A DNA stretch of 64,000 nucleotides. Source: Pseudomonas fluorescens (GTDB lineage: Bacteria > Pseudomonadota > Gammaproteobacteria > Pseudomonadales > Pseudomonadaceae). The DNA lies in the NCBI RefSeq assembly GCF_000967965.1, contig NZ_LACC01000011.1, positions 536,891 through 600,890 on the forward strand. Reading direction: 5' to 3'. The notes under the pieces were generated by a model that worked only from the letters and a program-made list of their open reading frames with translations, did not search any database and had not been told where the DNA came from. A program made the position numbers and the translations under genes. How positions within the stretch are numbered: the first letter of the stretch is position 1; each line of letters starts with the position of its first letter. Below are positions 19,634 to 31,036 of this stretch, in pieces.

Positions 19634-20863
19634 TCAGATCGACGCGGTCTCTTTGTAGGCTTTCAAGGCTTTTAGTCGCTCGCGCTTGATCTCCTCCCCC
19701 AACTCCGGCCCCTTGAAGCCTTTCTCCAGCAACGGCTGAACCGCCACGCTACGAGCAGCGGTTGCCGCTCCGCGTAAATAATTCGCCTGTGGATAACTTC
19801 TTTCTTCCAGCCCTTTGCGCCCACGCGCATCCATCTCGCATGCCGCGATGAACTCCTCGAACCGCTGTGGGCGACGGTAAATGTCGAAGCTTTGCAGCAA
19901 TTCCAGCAATGTCGATGGCTTCAGATCAAGGGCACGATGCCCGTGGGTGTGATACTCGCCCACCAGCAACGCCAGCTCCTGGCAGTCTCTCGGCGCCTTG
20001 AAGCGTTCGTTGATCGCTTTGATCAGCTTCAGGCCTTTGAACTCATGGGCAATGTGTCGCGGCCATTCTTCCTCTGGCGTCAGGCCCTTGCCCAGGTCGT
20101 GCAGCAGGCACGCCCAGCGCACGGTCAGCGGCTGTTTGTGCAACGCCGCTTGCTGCAACACGCTCAGTGTATGTGCACCTGTATCGATTTCCGGGTGGTG
20201 GGCGGGTGGTTGCGGTACGCCAAACAGCGCGTCGACCTCTGGCATCAGTACCTTGAGTGCGCCGCATGCGCGCAAAACCTCCACAAACACCTGTGGCTGA
20301 TCTTCCATCAGGGCGCGGGAAATTTCCTTCCAGCTGCGCTCCGGGGTCAGCGCCTCAAGCTCGCCTGATTCGCTGAGTTGGCGCATCAGCGCCAGGGTTT
20401 CCGGGGCGACGGTAAAACCCAGCGTCGCGTAGCGCGCCGCGAAGCGGGCAACACGCAGGACCCGGAGCGGGTCTTCGGCAAATGCCGGGGAAACATGGCG
20501 AAGCAGGCGCGCTTCGAGATCGCGCTGGCCGTGGTACGGGTCGGTCAGGTTCTGCTGGTCGTCTTCGGCCATGGCATTGATGGTCAGGTCGCGACGGATC
20601 AAGTCTTCTTCGAGGGTGACTTCAGGGCTGGCGTGAAAAGTGAAGCCGCCGTAACCGCGCCCGCTTTTGCGCTCGGTGCGGGCGAGGGCGTATTCCTCAC
20701 CGTTTTTTGGATGAAGGAACACCGGAAAATCCGCGCCCACCGGGCGAAAGCCCTTGGCGAGCATTTCTTCGGTGGTGGCGCCGACCACGACCCAGTCGAT
20801 ATCGGTAACCGGTTTGCCCAGCAGGCGATCACGTACCGCGCCGCCGACTTTATAAATACGCAT
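19634..20863 (-). CDS. cca: Multifunctional CCA tRNA nucleotidyltransferase
   Basis: A 409-residue class II nucleotidyltransferase that builds or repairs the tRNA 3' CCA. The N-terminal signature [11 protein letters not shown] and the metal pair in DIDWV (about residue 21-23) are present, as is [12 protein letters not shown]-terminal HD domain with HTLSVL and LLHDLGKG (about 225-255) gives the phosphohydrolase activity of the gammaproteobacterial form. Confidence 0.96.
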   Translation of the reverse strand: MRIYKVGGAVRDRLLGKPVTDIDWVVVGATTEEMLAKGFRPVGADFPVFLHPKNGEEYALARTERKSGRGYGGFTFHASPEVTLEEDLIRRDLTINAMAEDDQQNLTDPYHGQRDLEARLLRHVSPAFAEDPLRVLRVARFAARYATLGFTVAPETLALMRQLSESGELEALTPERSWKEISRALMEDQPQVFVEVLRACGALKVLMPEVDALFGVPQPPAHHPEIDTGAHTLSVLQQAALHKQPLTVRWACLLHDLGKGLTPEEEWPRHIAHEFKGLKLIKAINERFKAPRDCQELALLVGEYHTHGHRALDLKPSTLLELLQSFDIYRRPQRFEEFIAACEMDARGRKGLEERSYPQANYLRGAATAARSVAVQPLLEKGFKGPELGEEIKRERLKALKAYKETASI

Positions 20864-20926
20864 AAAAAACCTCCGTTAGCTCGACAGGATAACCGTTGCA
20901 TCGAGCTTTCGGAGGCACAAACCGGA

Positions 20927-22489
20927 TCAAAGATGGATGACGGCCAGGTCCAGGCGGCCGTAATCGCCTTCGCTGTGCTCGCTCCGGGGCGGCACATGAT
21001 GGGTTTTCATGACCTGATCGCCCTGCAGCGTTTCCAGGTGAATGTCGAAACCCCAGAGGCGGTGCAAGTGCTTGAGCACTTCCTCGGTGGACTCTCCCAG
21101 CGGTTTGCGGTCGTGTTGTTGGTGGCGCAGGGTCAGGGAGCGGTCACCACGCCGGTCGATGCTATAGATCTGCACGTTGGGTTCGCGATTACCCAGGTTG
21201 TACTGTGCCGCGAGGGTTTCACGGATGATGCGGTAGCCACCTTCGTCGTGAATGGCGGGTACCAGCAGGTCATCCTTCTGGTCGTCATCGAGAATGCTGA
21301 ACAGCTTCAGGTCGCGGATCACCTTGGGCGACAGGTACTGCAGGATGAAGCTCTCATCCTTGAAGCTGCTCATGGCGAACTTGATGGCTGCCAGCCAGTC
21401 GGTGCCGGCAATTTCCGGGAACCAGCGGCGATCTTCCTCGGTGGGTTCTTCGCACATGCGCCGGATGTCCCGGTACATGGCAAACCCGAGAGTGTAGGGG
21501 TTGATTCCGCTGTAGTAAGGGCTGTCGAAGCCCGGCTGAAAGACCACGCTGGTGTGGGATGTCAGGAACTCCATCATGAAGCCGTCGGTGACCAGGCCCT
21601 CGTCGTACAGGTCGTTCATCAGGGTGTAGTGCCAGAACGTGGCCCAGCCTTCATTCATCACCTGGGTCTGACGCTGTGGATAAAAATACTGGGCGATCTT
21701 GCGCACGATGCGCACGATTTCCCGCTGCCATGGCTCCAGCAGTGGCGCGTGTTTTTCGATGAAGTACAGGATGTTTTCCTGGGGTTCGGCGGGGAAGCGT
21801 GCGTTGTCCTTGTCGCTGTACTTGTCCGCGCCCTTGGGAATGGTGCGCCACAGATCGTTGATCTGTTTCTGCAGATGTTCTTCCCGGTCCTTTTGCCGGC
21901 GACGTTCTTCTTCCGCGGAGATCGGGTAAGGGCGTTTGTAGCGGTCGACACCATAGTTCATCAGGGCATGGCAGGAGTCGAGCAAGTCCTCGACCGCGTC
22001 GATACCGTGGCGTTCTTCGCACTGCATGATGTACTGCTTGGCAAACACCAGGTAATCGATGATCGAGCTGGCGTCAGTCCAGGTGCGGAACAGGTAGTTG
22101 CCTTTGAAAAAGCTGTTGTGCCCATAGCAGGCATGGGCCACCACCAGCGCCTGCATGCAGATGGTGTTTTCTTCCATCAGGTAGGCGATGCAGGGGTCGG
22201 AGTTGATCACGATCTCGTAAGCCAGCCCCATCTGGCCGCGGCTGTAGGACTTTTCGGTGCTGAGGAAGTGCTTGCCGTAGGACCAGTGGTGATAACCCAG
22301 CGGCATACCGACCGAGGCGTAGGCGTCCATCATTTGCTCGGCGGTGATCACTTCGATCTGGTTGGGGTACGTATCGAGTGCGTAGCCAGCCGCAATACGA
22401 CTGATTTCGCGGTCGTAGGCCTGGATCAGCTCGAACGTCCATTCGGAGCCGGTGGAAATGGGTTGGCGTTTCTGCTCTTTGGCGGTCAT
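20927..22489 (-). CDS. SpoVR family protein
   Basis: A 520-residue protein of the SpoVR/YcgB family, recognised from its length and from segments such as [18 protein letters not shown] and [11 protein letters not shown], with conserved histidines and glutamates that could bind metal. Its biochemical role is not known. The start codon overlaps the yeaH stop by four bases, and prkA lies further upstream. In enterobacteria the homologous yeaG-yeaH-ycgB genes are linked to starvation and RpoS-type stress, so the three products probably act in one pathway. Confidence 0.92.
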   Translation of the reverse strand: MTAKEQKRQPISTGSEWTFELIQAYDREISRIAAGYALDTYPNQIEVITAEQMMDAYASVGMPLGYHHWSYGKHFLSTEKSYSRGQMGLAYEIVINSDPCIAYLMEENTICMQALVVAHACYGHNSFFKGNYLFRTWTDASSIIDYLVFAKQYIMQCEERHGIDAVEDLLDSCHALMNYGVDRYKRPYPISAEEERRRQKDREEHLQKQINDLWRTIPKGADKYSDKDNARFPAEPQENILYFIEKHAPLLEPWQREIVRIVRKIAQYFYPQRQTQVMNEGWATFWHYTLMNDLYDEGLVTDGFMMEFLTSHTSVVFQPGFDSPYYSGINPYTLGFAMYRDIRRMCEEPTEEDRRWFPEIAGTDWLAAIKFAMSSFKDESFILQYLSPKVIRDLKLFSILDDDQKDDLLVPAIHDEGGYRIIRETLAAQYNLGNREPNVQIYSIDRRGDRSLTLRHQQHDRKPLGESTEEVLKHLHRLWGFDIHLETLQGDQVMKTHHVPPRSEHSEGDYGRLDLAVIHL

Positions 22490-23757
22490 GTCACTAACCT
22501 GCGCTGGAAGAGTTCACGGAAGACCGGATAGATATCCCCGGCCGAGACCAGTTGTTGCTGGGCAAAAGTGTCGGAAAAGGCTTCGGCGATGCGCTCGTAC
22601 TCGAACCACAGGGCCTGGTGTTCGCGCGGGGTGATCTCAACGTAAGTGTAGTACTGCACGAATGGCATGATCTGGTTGATCAGGATGTCGCGGCAGATCG
22701 GAGAGTCGTCGTTCCAGTTGTCACCGTCGGAGGCCTGGGCGGCATAGATGTTCCACTCGTTGCTCGGATAACGCTCGGCCATGATCTCCTGCATCAGTTT
22801 CAGGGCGCTGGAGACGATGGTGCCGCCGGTTTCCCGGGAGTAGAAAAATTCCTCTTCATCCACTTCGCGGGCGCTGGTGTGATGGCGGATGAATACGACG
22901 TCGATCTTTTCGTAGTTACGCTTGAGAAACAGGTACAGCAGGATAAAGAAGCGCTTGGCGATGTCCTTGGTCGCCTGGGTCATCGAGCCGGACACGTCCA
23001 TCAGGCAGAACATCACGGCCTTGGAACTGGGGTTGGGTTGCTTGATGAGCAGGTTGTACTTGAGGTCGAATGTGTCGAGAAACGGTATGCGGTGAATGCG
23101 CGCGCTGAGTTTTTCGATTTCTGCTTCGATTTCTTGAATATCGCCGAAGTTATCTGGTTCTTCCTGCTTGAGTCGCAGAAGTTCCTCTTTGGCTTCGCGC
23201 AGTTTTGCCCGGCTGCTGCCGGACAGGGCGATTCGCCGGGCGTGGGCTGAGCGCAGGGTGCGGATGATGTTGATCCGCGACGGGTTGCCCTCATTACTGA
23301 TTCCGGCCCGCACGGTCTTGAAGGTGTCGGTGCCGGTCAGGTTGCGCTTGACCAGGTTGGGCAGTTCGAGGTCCTCGAACATGAATTCGAGAAACTCTTC
23401 CTGGGTGATCTGGAAGACGAATTCGTCCATCCCTTCGCCGGAATTGCCAGCCTTGCCGGGGCCTCTGCCGCCACCGCCTCCCGGTGGACGGGCGATATGT
23501 TCGCCGCTGGTGAATTCCTTGTTGCCCGGGTGCACGACCGTCTGCTTGCCACCGCGACCGTGGTGAAGCACCGGCTCGTCGATGTCGCGACCGGGAATGC
23601 TGATTTGTTCGCCGTGTTCCATATCGGTAATGGAGCGCCGGCTGACCGCCTCTTCGACAGCCTTTTTGATGTGATCACGGTAGCGCCGCAGAAACCGCTG
23701 GCGGTTCACCGTGCTCTTGTTCTTGCCATTGAGACGTCGGTCGATCACATAGCTCAT
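22486..23757 (-). CDS. yeaH: YeaH/YhbH family protein (DUF444, VWA-like)
   Basis: A 423-residue protein. The C-terminal half has a von Willebrand A-like fold with a MIDAS-type motif CLMDVSGSM. The N-terminal third is basic with a glycine-rich stretch ([11 protein letters not shown], about 90-102). It is encoded between prkA and spoVR and translationally coupled to spoVR. By family knowledge it works with the PrkA kinase under nutrient stress. The exact role is unknown. Confidence 0.93.
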   Translation of the reverse strand: MSYVIDRRLNGKNKSTVNRQRFLRRYRDHIKKAVEEAVSRRSITDMEHGEQISIPGRDIDEPVLHHGRGGKQTVVHPGNKEFTSGEHIARPPGGGGGRGPGKAGNSGEGMDEFVFQITQEEFLEFMFEDLELPNLVKRNLTGTDTFKTVRAGISNEGNPSRINIIRTLRSAHARRIALSGSSRAKLREAKEELLRLKQEEPDNFGDIQEIEAEIEKLSARIHRIPFLDTFDLKYNLLIKQPNPSSKAVMFCLMDVSGSMTQATKDIAKRFFILLYLFLKRNYEKIDVVFIRHHTSAREVDEEEFFYSRETGGTIVSSALKLMQEIMAERYPSNEWNIYAAQASDGDNWNDDSPICRDILINQIMPFVQYYTYVEITPREHQALWFEYERIAEAFSDTFAQQQLVSAGDIYPVFRELFQRRLVT

Positions 23758-23890
23758 GACTGCTCCTTAGAAGCTGTCCTGAAAGGGGCGAGCGGTGATG
23801 CAGCAAAGGACTGAGAGCCAAGGGATGTACGACGCTCCCCCAAGCGCTGTGGATGCTGCTTGAACTCGCTACCGACTTTCGAACACCTTC

Positions 23891-23930
23891 CAGAGGCTTG
23901 TGTAACAGAAAATGCATACACAGGCCTCTG
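23891..23930 (-). promoter_or_regulatory. Stem-loop between prkA and yeaH
   Basis: CAGAGGC and TGTGT pair with ACACA and GCCTCTG around a 14-base loop, giving a twelve-pair stem with one mismatch. It sits in the 204-base gap of an otherwise tight operon. It lacks a T-run, so it is more likely a processing or stabilising structure than a terminator. Confidence 0.5.
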
Positions 23931-23961
23931 GCTGACGACAACCGGTCTGACCGGCAGCGGG

Positions 23962-25884
23962 TTATTGTGATTTTCTGACCCGCAGGTACCACTCGGACAG
24001 CAGTCGTACCTGTTTGTCGGTGTAGCCCCGCTCGACCATCCGTGTGACGAAGTCGTTGTGTTTCTGCTGGTCCTCTTTGCTTGCCTTGGCATTGAAGCTG
24101 ATGACTGGCAGCAGGTCCTCGGTGTTGGAGAACATTTTCTTCTCGATGACCACCCGCAGTTTTTCGTAGCTGAGCCAGGTCGGGTTCTTGCCGTTGTTGT
24201 TGGCCCGGGCGCGCAGGACGAAGTTGACGATTTCGTTGCGGAAGTCCTTCGGATTGCTGATGCCGGCCGGTTTTTCGATTTTCTCCAGTTCTTCGTTCAA
24301 CGCTACGCGGTTGAGGATCTCGCCGGTTTCCGGGTCGCGGTATTCCTGGTCCTGGATCCAGAAGTCGGCGTACAGCACATAACGATCGAAGATGTTCTGG
24401 CCGTACTCGCTGTAGGACTCGAGGTAGGCAGTCTGGATCTCCTTGCCGATGAATTCGATGTAGCGCGGTGCCAGGTACTCCTTGAGGAAGCGCAGATAGC
24501 GTTCGCGGGTCTCGGCCTGGAACTGTTCCTGCTCGATCTGTTGTTCCAGCACGTAGAGCAAGTGCACCGGGTTGGCGGCAATTTCGTGCGGATCGAAGTT
24601 GAACACCTTCGACAGGATCTTGAACGCGAAGCGGGTCGAGAGTCCGTTCATGCCTTCGTCGACGCCCGCATTGTCGCGGTATTCCTGGATCGACTTGGCT
24701 TTCGGATCGGTGTCCTTGAGGTTCTCGCCGTCGTACACGCGCATCTTCGAGTAGATGTTGGAGTTTTCCGGCTCCTTGAGGCGCGAGAGCACGGTGAACT
24801 GGGCCAGCATCTTCAGGGTATCCGGCGCGCAATGCGCCTTGGCCAGCGAACTGTTGAACAGCAGCTTGTCGTAGATCTTCACTTCGTCACTGACCCGCAG
24901 GCAGTACGGCACTTTGACGATGTAGATCCGGTCGATGAAGGCTTCGTTGTTCTTGTTGTTGCGGAAGGTGTGCCACTCCGATTCGTTGGAGTGCGCCAGC
25001 AGGATCCCGGTGAACGGAATTGCGCCGAGGCCTTCGGTACTGTTGTAGTTGCCTTCCTGGGTGGCGGTCAGCAGTGGGTGCAGCACCTTGATCGGTGCCT
25101 TGAACATTTCGACGAATTCCATCAGCCCTTGGTTGGACCGGCACAGTGCGCCCGAGTAGCTGTATGCATCCGCGTCATTCTGTGGGAACTCTTCCAGTTT
25201 GCGGATATCGACCTTACCCACCAGTGCCGAGATGTCCTGGTTGTTTTCATCGCCTGGTTCGGTCTTGGCCACGGCGATCTGGTTGAGGATCGACGGATAG
25301 AGTTTCACCACGCGGAACTGACTGATGTCGCCACCGAATTCAGCCAGGCGCTTGGTCGCCCATGGCGACATGATGGTGTTGAGGTAGCGCCGTGGAATGC
25401 CGAAGTCCTCCTCCAGGATCGCTCCATCTTCAGTGGAGTTGAACAGGCCCAGGGGCGACTCGAAAACCGGCGAGCCCTTGATGGCATAGAAGGGCACTTT
25501 TTCCATCAGTTGTTTGAGCTTCTCGGCCAGGGACGATTTACCACCACCGACAGGGCCGAGCAGGTAAAGGATCTGTTTCTTCTCTTCCAGGCCCTGAGCG
25601 GCATGGCGGAAATACGACACGATCTGGTCAATGCATTCTTCCATCCCGTGGAAGTCTTCAAAGGCCGGATAGCGGCGGATGACCTTGTTGGAGAAGATGC
25701 GCGACAGTCTCGAGTTGGTCGAGGTGTCGAGCAGTTCTGGTTCACCGATGGCCAGTAACAGACGCTCGGCGGCAGAAGCGTAGGCGCTGCGGTCTTTTTT
25801 GCACAGCTCAAGATACTCTTGCAGAGAGAGTTCTTCCTGGCGTGTGGACTCGAAGCGTTGTTGGAAGTGGCTAAAGATACTCAT
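23962..25884 (-). CDS. prkA: PrkA family serine protein kinase
   Basis: A 640-residue protein with an N-terminal AAA-type PrkA domain, Walker A GPVGGGKS at residues 110-117, and a C-terminal kinase-like region (about 420-640). PrkA/YeaG proteins phosphorylate serine in stress and nitrogen-starvation responses. Recent work on other species also describes AAA+ protease-like activity, so kinase is the conventional name only. First gene of the prkA-yeaH-spoVR group. The upstream 297 bases presumably hold its regulated promoter. Confidence 0.94.
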   Translation of the reverse strand: MSIFSHFQQRFESTRQEELSLQEYLELCKKDRSAYASAAERLLLAIGEPELLDTSTNSRLSRIFSNKVIRRYPAFEDFHGMEECIDQIVSYFRHAAQGLEEKKQILYLLGPVGGGKSSLAEKLKQLMEKVPFYAIKGSPVFESPLGLFNSTEDGAILEEDFGIPRRYLNTIMSPWATKRLAEFGGDISQFRVVKLYPSILNQIAVAKTEPGDENNQDISALVGKVDIRKLEEFPQNDADAYSYSGALCRSNQGLMEFVEMFKAPIKVLHPLLTATQEGNYNSTEGLGAIPFTGILLAHSNESEWHTFRNNKNNEAFIDRIYIVKVPYCLRVSDEVKIYDKLLFNSSLAKAHCAPDTLKMLAQFTVLSRLKEPENSNIYSKMRVYDGENLKDTDPKAKSIQEYRDNAGVDEGMNGLSTRFAFKILSKVFNFDPHEIAANPVHLLYVLEQQIEQEQFQAETRERYLRFLKEYLAPRYIEFIGKEIQTAYLESYSEYGQNIFDRYVLYADFWIQDQEYRDPETGEILNRVALNEELEKIEKPAGISNPKDFRNEIVNFVLRARANNNGKNPTWLSYEKLRVVIEKKMFSNTEDLLPVISFNAKASKEDQQKHNDFVTRMVERGYTDKQVRLLSEWYLRVRKSQ

Positions 25885-26181
25885 GACGTCACCTCGCTCG
25901 ATACGTGGAGCCGACGCCGGATCACTCAGTCGATGCTGGCAGCAACCGTACAGGCGATTGCTGTTTACCCCCCAGAACTCTCCCGGAGCTGACTACTCCG
26001 AAAGCTACTCCCGATGACCCGTGCGCCGGTGTACCGGCTCTCCCCTGTTTTGGATGGCCTGGGCTTAAGGATAGTTGGGAATTCGGGAGGTAAAGGCGAG
26101 ATACGTAATTAGTTGTGGCAGACCGTTCGTCTGCCACCGCGCCAGCCCGCGAGAGTCGGGGCTTGCAACGTTACAAAAAAA
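25885..26181. other. Intergenic region upstream of prkA
   Basis: Contains a perfect inverted repeat at 26115-26137 (GTGGCAGAC, five bases, GTCTGCCAC) and a weaker stem at 26143-26164 (AGCCC with GGGCT), both 20-70 bases after the glpE stop. The first may be a glpE transcript end or an operator for prkA. I could not find a good -24/-12 or -35/-10 promoter for prkA. Confidence 0.45.
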
Positions 26182-26511
26182 TTATTCAGTGGTGCCTTGC
26201 GCCGTTTCCGCAGGATACGTCGTACGCCACAACTCGAATCCGCCATCCATGCTGTAGACGTCGGAGAAGCCCTGGCTGATCAGGTAGGCGGCCGCGCCCT
26301 GGCTGGAATTGCCGTGATAGCAGACCACCACGGTCGGTGCATCGAGGTCGGCACCCTGGATGAAAGCGTGCAGGGAATGATTGTCCAGATGCTTCGAGCC
26401 TGCGATGTGCAGGGCGGCAAAAGTGGCCGGGTCGCGGACGTCGACCACCACTGCGCCTTGTTCGCGCAGGGCCTGGGCCTGTTCCGGGGGGATACGTTTG
26501 AATTCGCTCAT
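26182..26511 (-). CDS. glpE: Thiosulfate sulfurtransferase GlpE (rhodanese)
   Basis: A 109-residue single-domain rhodanese. The catalytic cysteine is C64 in [12 protein letters not shown], as in E. coli GlpE. It transfers sulfane sulfur from thiosulfate to cyanide or, in vivo, probably thioredoxin. It lies just downstream of apaH on the same strand, with a 33-base gap. Confidence 0.93.
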   Translation of the reverse strand: MSEFKRIPPEQAQALREQGAVVVDVRDPATFAALHIAGSKHLDNHSLHAFIQGADLDAPTVVVCYHGNSSQGAAAYLISQGFSDVYSMDGGFELWRTTYPAETAQGTTE

Positions 26512-26544
26512 GGCGGGCTCCTGTGGCTCGGCTGAATGGGCAGT

Positions 26545-27426
26545 CTAGCGCGGGGCGCTGGCTGGCGATGTTTGGGGAATGGATGAGGCGACTGGCGGCA
26601 CGGCATGACCGTGTTCGTCGCATTTGCAGGACCGGCGCTCAAGGCTGTCGACGTTCATCAGGGTCAGGGCGCCGCCCCAGACGCAACCGGTGTCGAGGGC
26701 CGAGATACCCGGCTCGTCGCACTTGCCTTCCAGTGCTGCCCAGTGACCGAAGATGATCTTCAGATCCTTGGTCTTGCGTTCCTTGTGCTGGAACCAGGGC
26801 TTGTAGCCTGCTGGTGCGGTATCAAGACCTTCCTTGCTCTTGAGGTCGAGTTTGCCTTCGGCGGTGCAAAAGCGCATGCGCGTGAGATAGTTGGTGATCA
26901 CCCGCAGGCGCGTCACGCCTTTGAGGTCGTTGTCCCATTTCGCCGGATCGTTGCCGTACATGCCATCGAGGTAGGGCGGCAACATGTTGTCGTCACGCAA
27001 GGCGGTCTCGACTTCGGCAGCACATTTCAAGGCTTTGCGCAGCGACCACTGCGGTGGAATGCCGGCATGGACCAGTGCAAGGTTGCGCTGTTCGTCGTAG
27101 TGCATGAGTTTTTGCTGGCGCAGCCATTCCAGCAGTTCGGCGCTATCGGGCGCTTCAATGATCTCGCGCAGGGTGTCGGCCTTCTTCAGGCGTTCGATGT
27201 TGCGTCCGGCCGCCAGCAGGTGCAGGTCATGGTTGCCGAGCACGCACACCAGCGATTCGCGAATGCTGTAGAGGAAGCGCAAGGTTTCCAGCGACTGCGG
27301 GCCACGGTTGACCAGGTCGCCCACCAGCCACAGACGATCCCGTTGTGGGTCGAACGCCACTTGTTTGAGCAGGCATTGCAGGGCTTGAAGACAGCCTTGC
27401 AGGTCACCGACAGCGTACGTTGCCAT
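26545..27426 (-). CDS. apaH: Symmetrical bis(5'-nucleosyl)-tetraphosphatase
   Basis: A 293-residue metallophosphoesterase that cleaves Ap4A to two ADP and can remove Np4-type caps from RNA. The motifs GDLQGC (7-12), [10 protein letters not shown] and GNHDLHLLA are all intact. The start codon overlaps the apaG stop by one base. The C-terminal twenty residues are poorly conserved and proline/serine-rich. Same operon as ksgA and apaG, as in E. coli. Confidence 0.96.
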   Translation of the reverse strand: MATYAVGDLQGCLQALQCLLKQVAFDPQRDRLWLVGDLVNRGPQSLETLRFLYSIRESLVCVLGNHDLHLLAAGRNIERLKKADTLREIIEAPDSAELLEWLRQQKLMHYDEQRNLALVHAGIPPQWSLRKALKCAAEVETALRDDNMLPPYLDGMYGNDPAKWDNDLKGVTRLRVITNYLTRMRFCTAEGKLDLKSKEGLDTAPAGYKPWFQHKERKTKDLKIIFGHWAALEGKCDEPGISALDTGCVWGGALTLMNVDSLERRSCKCDEHGHAVPPVASSIPQTSPASAPR

Positions 27427-27806
27427 CAGTGCAGGGCTCCGGGCACCGCCAGGCGGAAGGGCGCGATGATGGCATCGAAGTGTTTGCCGTCGTCGGACAG
27501 CATCTGATAGGTGCCTTGCATGGTGCCGACCTTGGTGGTCATGACCGTGCCGCTGCTGTAGGTGTGGCTCTTGCCGGGGTCGATCAGCGGTTGTTGGCCG
27601 ACTACGCCTGCGCCGCGCACTTCTTCGACATGCCCGTCACCATCGGTGATGACCCAGTGCCGTGAAAGCAGTTTTGCTGGCATTTCGCCATTATTTTGCA
27701 CGGTGATGGTGTAGGCGAAGGCAAAGCGGTCATGCTCGGGTTGCGATTGTTCTGCCAGATAGCGGGTGACGACGCTGACGTCGACCTGATAACGAGGATC
27801 GGACAT
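27426..27806 (-). CDS. apaG: Co2+/Mg2+ efflux-associated protein ApaG
   Basis: A 126-residue immunoglobulin-like beta-sandwich protein with the glycine-rich family segment GVVGQQPLI and [11 protein letters not shown]. The molecular role is not settled. Sits between ksgA and apaH, the conserved order, and overlaps apaH by one base. Confidence 0.95.
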   Translation of the reverse strand: MSDPRYQVDVSVVTRYLAEQSQPEHDRFAFAYTITVQNNGEMPAKLLSRHWVITDGDGHVEEVRGAGVVGQQPLIDPGKSHTYSSGTVMTTKVGTMQGTYQMLSDDGKHFDAIIAPFRLAVPGALH

Positions 27807-27921
27807 GCAAGGGGCCTTAAAAACGAAGCGGGACGCGGGGCGTAGCTGTTGGGGTTCAGTCTAGGCCAAGTATCGGGTAGTAGACCAGAGTGGCGCCCTA
27901 CCCGATAGCGTTCATCGCCTG

Positions 27922-28731
27922 TCAGTCAGCGGCAGGCTTTTGTTCGCTGAGCTTGTCAGCCAGGCGCACGAACGCGGCCAGGTCGAGTTGCTCGGGGCGC
28001 AGGCTGCCATCGACGCCGGCGGCTTCGATTTCGGCATTGCTCAGCAGCAGCTTGAGGGTGTTGCGCAGGGTTTTGCGGCGCTGGTTGAAAGCTTCGCGCA
28101 CGACGCGTTCCAGCAGGCGGTGATCCTTGGCCGGGTGTGGCAGTACCGCGTGGGGCACAAGGCGCACGATGGCCGAGTCGACTTTCGGCGGCGGATTGAA
28201 CGCGCCCGGTCCGACGTTGAACAGGTGCTCGACCCGGCAATGGTACTGAACCATGATCGACAAGCGACCCCAGTCACCGCCGCCAGGCCCAGCGGCCAGG
28301 CGTTCGACCACTTCCTTTTGCAGCATGAAGTGCATGTCGCGGATCAGGTGCGAGTTGTGCAGCAGGTGAAAAATCAGCGGCGTGGAGATGTTGTACGGCA
28401 GGTTGCCGACCACACGCAGGCTGCCAGGCGCGGCATTCAGGCTGTTGAAGTCGAACTTCAGTGCATCGCCCTGATGCAGGTTGAAGTTGCTCTTGCCGGC
28501 AAACTGTTGGTTGAGGATCGGGATCAGGTCCTTGTCCAGTTCCACCACATCGAGTTGCGCGCCGCTGCTGAGCAGGCCTTGGGTCAGTGCGCCCTGGCCC
28601 GGGCCGATTTCCAGCAGGCGGTCTTCTGCCTTGGCATGAATGGAGCGCAGGATGCGGTCGATAACGCCGGCATCGTGCAGGAAGTTCTGGCCAAAGCGTT
28701 TGCGCGCCTTGTGTTGGTAGTGCTCGGTCAT
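27922..28731 (-). CDS. ksgA: 16S rRNA (adenine1518/1519-N6) dimethyltransferase
   Basis: A 269-residue SAM-dependent methyltransferase that dimethylates two adenosines in the last hairpin of 16S rRNA. The SAM motif is [10 protein letters not shown] (about residue 42-51) and the catalytic NLPYNIS lies in the middle. The start overlaps the pdxA stop by four bases, so it is co-translated with pdxA. The gene is also called rsmA, which in Pseudomonas is better avoided because of the RNA-binding RsmA. Confidence 0.97.
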   Translation of the reverse strand: MTEHYQHKARKRFGQNFLHDAGVIDRILRSIHAKAEDRLLEIGPGQGALTQGLLSSGAQLDVVELDKDLIPILNQQFAGKSNFNLHQGDALKFDFNSLNAAPGSLRVVGNLPYNISTPLIFHLLHNSHLIRDMHFMLQKEVVERLAAGPGGGDWGRLSIMVQYHCRVEHLFNVGPGAFNPPPKVDSAIVRLVPHAVLPHPAKDHRLLERVVREAFNQRRKTLRNTLKLLLSNAEIEAAGVDGSLRPEQLDLAAFVRLADKLSEQKPAAD

Positions 28732-29717
28732 AAACGGGTCTCGGCCATCTGGTAGGCGGTTTCCAGGGCGACTTGCAGGCTGCCGGTGTCGATCTTGCCG
28801 CTGCCGGCCAGGTCCAGGGCTGTGCCGTGGTCGACCGATGTGCGGATGATCGGCAAGCCGAGGGTCACGTTGACTGCCGCGCCGAAGCCTTTGTACTTCA
28901 GCACCGGCAGGCCCTGGTCGTGGTACATCGCCAGCACTGCATCGCAGTGCTCCAGATATTTGGGGGTAAACAGAGTGTCGGCGGGCAGGGGGCCACGAAG
29001 GTCCATGCCCTCGCCGCGCAGGCGCTCTAATGTGGGTTCGATGATATCGATTTCTTCATGGCCCAGGTGTCCGCCTTCGCCGGCATGGGGGTTGAGCCCG
29101 CAGACCAGGATGCGTGGCCGGGCGATGCCGAACTTGTTTTGCAGGTCGGCATACAGGATTCGCGTGACGCGTTCCAGACGCTCCGGCGTGATTGCGTCGG
29201 CAATTTCGCGAAGGGGCAGGTGAGTGGTCACCAGGGCCACGCGCAAACCGCGTGTGGCCAGCATCATCACCACTTGCGCGGTGTGGGTCAGGTCGGCGAG
29301 GAATTCCGTGTGCCCGGAAAAGGCGATGCCGGATTCGTTGATGACACCCTTGTGCACCGGCGCGGTAATCATGCCGGCGAAATCTCCGTCCAGGCAGCCC
29401 TGGCCGGCGCGGGTCAGGGTTTCCAGTACGAAGGCGGCATTGGCCTTGTCCAGTTGCCCGGCGACGACCTTGGCTTTGAGCGGTGTATCCCAGACATACA
29501 GGCTGTTGGCTGGCGCGGGTGCATCCGGCCAGTTGTCCGGTGTGACCGGCAGCAAATCGACAGCCACACCCAGTTGCGCGGCCCGCTCAATGAGCAGGTC
29601 GCGGCTGGTAATGGCAATCAGGGGGTGAGGCTGGGCTTGCGAGGCGAGCAGCAGGCACAGGTCGGGACCTATGCCGGCCGGCTCGCCGGGTGTCAGCGCG
29701 AAACGTTGGGGTTTCAC
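28728..29717 (-). CDS. pdxA: 4-hydroxythreonine-4-phosphate dehydrogenase
   Basis: A 329-residue NAD-dependent enzyme of vitamin B6 synthesis. Metal-binding histidines are in [27 protein letters not shown] and [13 protein letters not shown]. Four-base overlaps on both sides (surA upstream, ksgA downstream) show tight operon coupling. Confidence 0.97.
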   Translation of the reverse strand: MKPQRFALTPGEPAGIGPDLCLLLASQAQPHPLIAITSRDLLIERAAQLGVAVDLLPVTPDNWPDAPAPANSLYVWDTPLKAKVVAGQLDKANAAFVLETLTRAGQGCLDGDFAGMITAPVHKGVINESGIAFSGHTEFLADLTHTAQVVMMLATRGLRVALVTTHLPLREIADAITPERLERVTRILYADLQNKFGIARPRILVCGLNPHAGEGGHLGHEEIDIIEPTLERLRGEGMDLRGPLPADTLFTPKYLEHCDAVLAMYHDQGLPVLKYKGFGAAVNVTLGLPIIRTSVDHGTALDLAGSGKIDTGSLQVALETAYQMAETRL

Positions 29718-31036
29718 TGCGCTGCCTGGTCGGTGCCAGGGAGTTTGATTTCCACGTACGCTTCGTCACGGATCTGACGCAGCCAGGTTTGCAGCTCTTC
29801 GTCGTATTTGCGGTTACGCAAAGCGGTCATTGCTTGCTGCTCGCGAGCCTGTGTAGTGCTGTCGGTGGCGCGACGGCCAAGGACTTCCAGGACATGCCAG
29901 CCGTATTGAGTCTGGAACGGCTTGGACAGCTGACCTTGCGGGGTCTTGGCCATCACTTCGCGGAACTCGGGCACCAGTGCGTTCGGGTCGATCCAGTTCA
30001 GGTCGCCGCCGTTGAGGGCAGAACCCGGGTCTTCCGAGTAGCTTTTCGCCAGCTCGCCGAAGTCTTCGCCAGCCTCGATTCGGCTGTAGAGCGATTCAGC
30101 CAGGGCCTTGGTTTTTGCTTCGTCGCGAATCGGGCTCGGTTTGACCAGGATGTGGCGCACATGCACTTCATCGCGCATCTGGGTCTGGCCGCCACGCTTT
30201 TCGAGGATCTTCAGGATGATGAAGCCGCCCGGGGTGCGCATTGGCTGGGTGACGTCACCCACCGGCATGGTGCTCAGCAGGCGATCGAACGGCGGAGGCA
30301 ATTGAGCGGCTTTACGCCAGCCCATTTCCCCACCTTCCAGTGCGGTTTCGCTGGCGGACTTGGCGATTGCCAACTGAGCGAAGTCAGCGCCTTGCTTGAG
30401 CTGCTGGTAAATTGCATCGGCCTGCTTGGCTGCACTCTGAATCGCGTCGGAGTTGGCGCTTTCCGGTGTAGGAATCAGGATGTTGGCCAGGTGGAACTCT
30501 TCAGACAGCTGCATTTTGCCCAGGTCGGATGCCAGGAAGTTCTTCACTTCCTGCTCGGAGATCTGGATGCGTTCGGCGACCCGACGCTGACGTACACGGC
30601 TGATGACCATTTCGCGGCGAATCTGCTCACGCGCATCGTCGTAGGACAGGCCGTCGCGAGTCAGGGCGGCGCGGAACTGCTCGACCGACATGTTGTTGCG
30701 CTGGGCAATGGTGCCGACAGCCTGGTTCAACTCTTCGTCGGTAATGCGGATGCCGGAGCGCTCGCCGATCTGCAATTGCAGGTTTTCGACGATCAGGCGC
30801 TCAAGTACCTGCTGCTCCAGCACGCTGGCCGGCGGCACGGCAGAACCACGCTTGGCAATGGTTTGCTGAACTTCATGAACCCGTTGGTCCAGTTGGCTCT
30901 GCATGACCACGTCGTTGTCGACGATGGCCACCACTTTATCGATGGACTGCACTGCAGCGCTTGCCGCAGTACTCAGGAACAGCGCGCCCAGCATCAGCGG
31001 GCGCAGACAATCAGAAAGCTTGGTCTTCACGTTCAC
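29714..31036 (-). CDS. surA: Periplasmic chaperone and peptidyl-prolyl isomerase SurA
   Basis: A 440-residue secreted chaperone for outer-membrane proteins, with a signal peptide ([14 protein letters not shown]). An N-terminal chaperone region (about 30-170) is followed by two parvulin domains (about 180-280 and 290-390; repeats HVRHILVK and GGDLNWIDP). The frame starts with GTG at 31036. A second GTG at 31030 gives MKTKLSD and would fit other pseudomonads, while the AAGG spacing favours the first. It overlaps the end of lptD, itself a SurA client. Confidence 0.95.
   Translation of the reverse strand: MNVKTKLSDCLRPLMLGALFLSTAASAAVQSIDKVVAIVDNDVVMQSQLDQRVHEVQQTIAKRGSAVPPASVLEQQVLERLIVENLQLQIGERSGIRITDEELNQAVGTIAQRNNMSVEQFRAALTRDGLSYDDAREQIRREMVISRVRQRRVAERIQISEQEVKNFLASDLGKMQLSEEFHLANILIPTPESANSDAIQSAAKQADAIYQQLKQGADFAQLAIAKSASETALEGGEMGWRKAAQLPPPFDRLLSTMPVGDVTQPMRTPGGFIILKILEKRGGQTQMRDEVHVRHILVKPSPIRDEAKTKALAESLYSRIEAGEDFGELAKSYSEDPGSALNGGDLNWIDPNALVPEFREVMAKTPQGQLSKPFQTQYGWHVLEVLGRRATDSTTQAREQQAMTALRNRKYDEELQTWLRQIRDEAYVEIKLPGTDQAAQ

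Noticed and set aside
20378..22531. 717-codon plus-strand ORF opposite cca and spoVR
   Set aside because: Spans two real genes and their gap; composition typical of an antisense frame.
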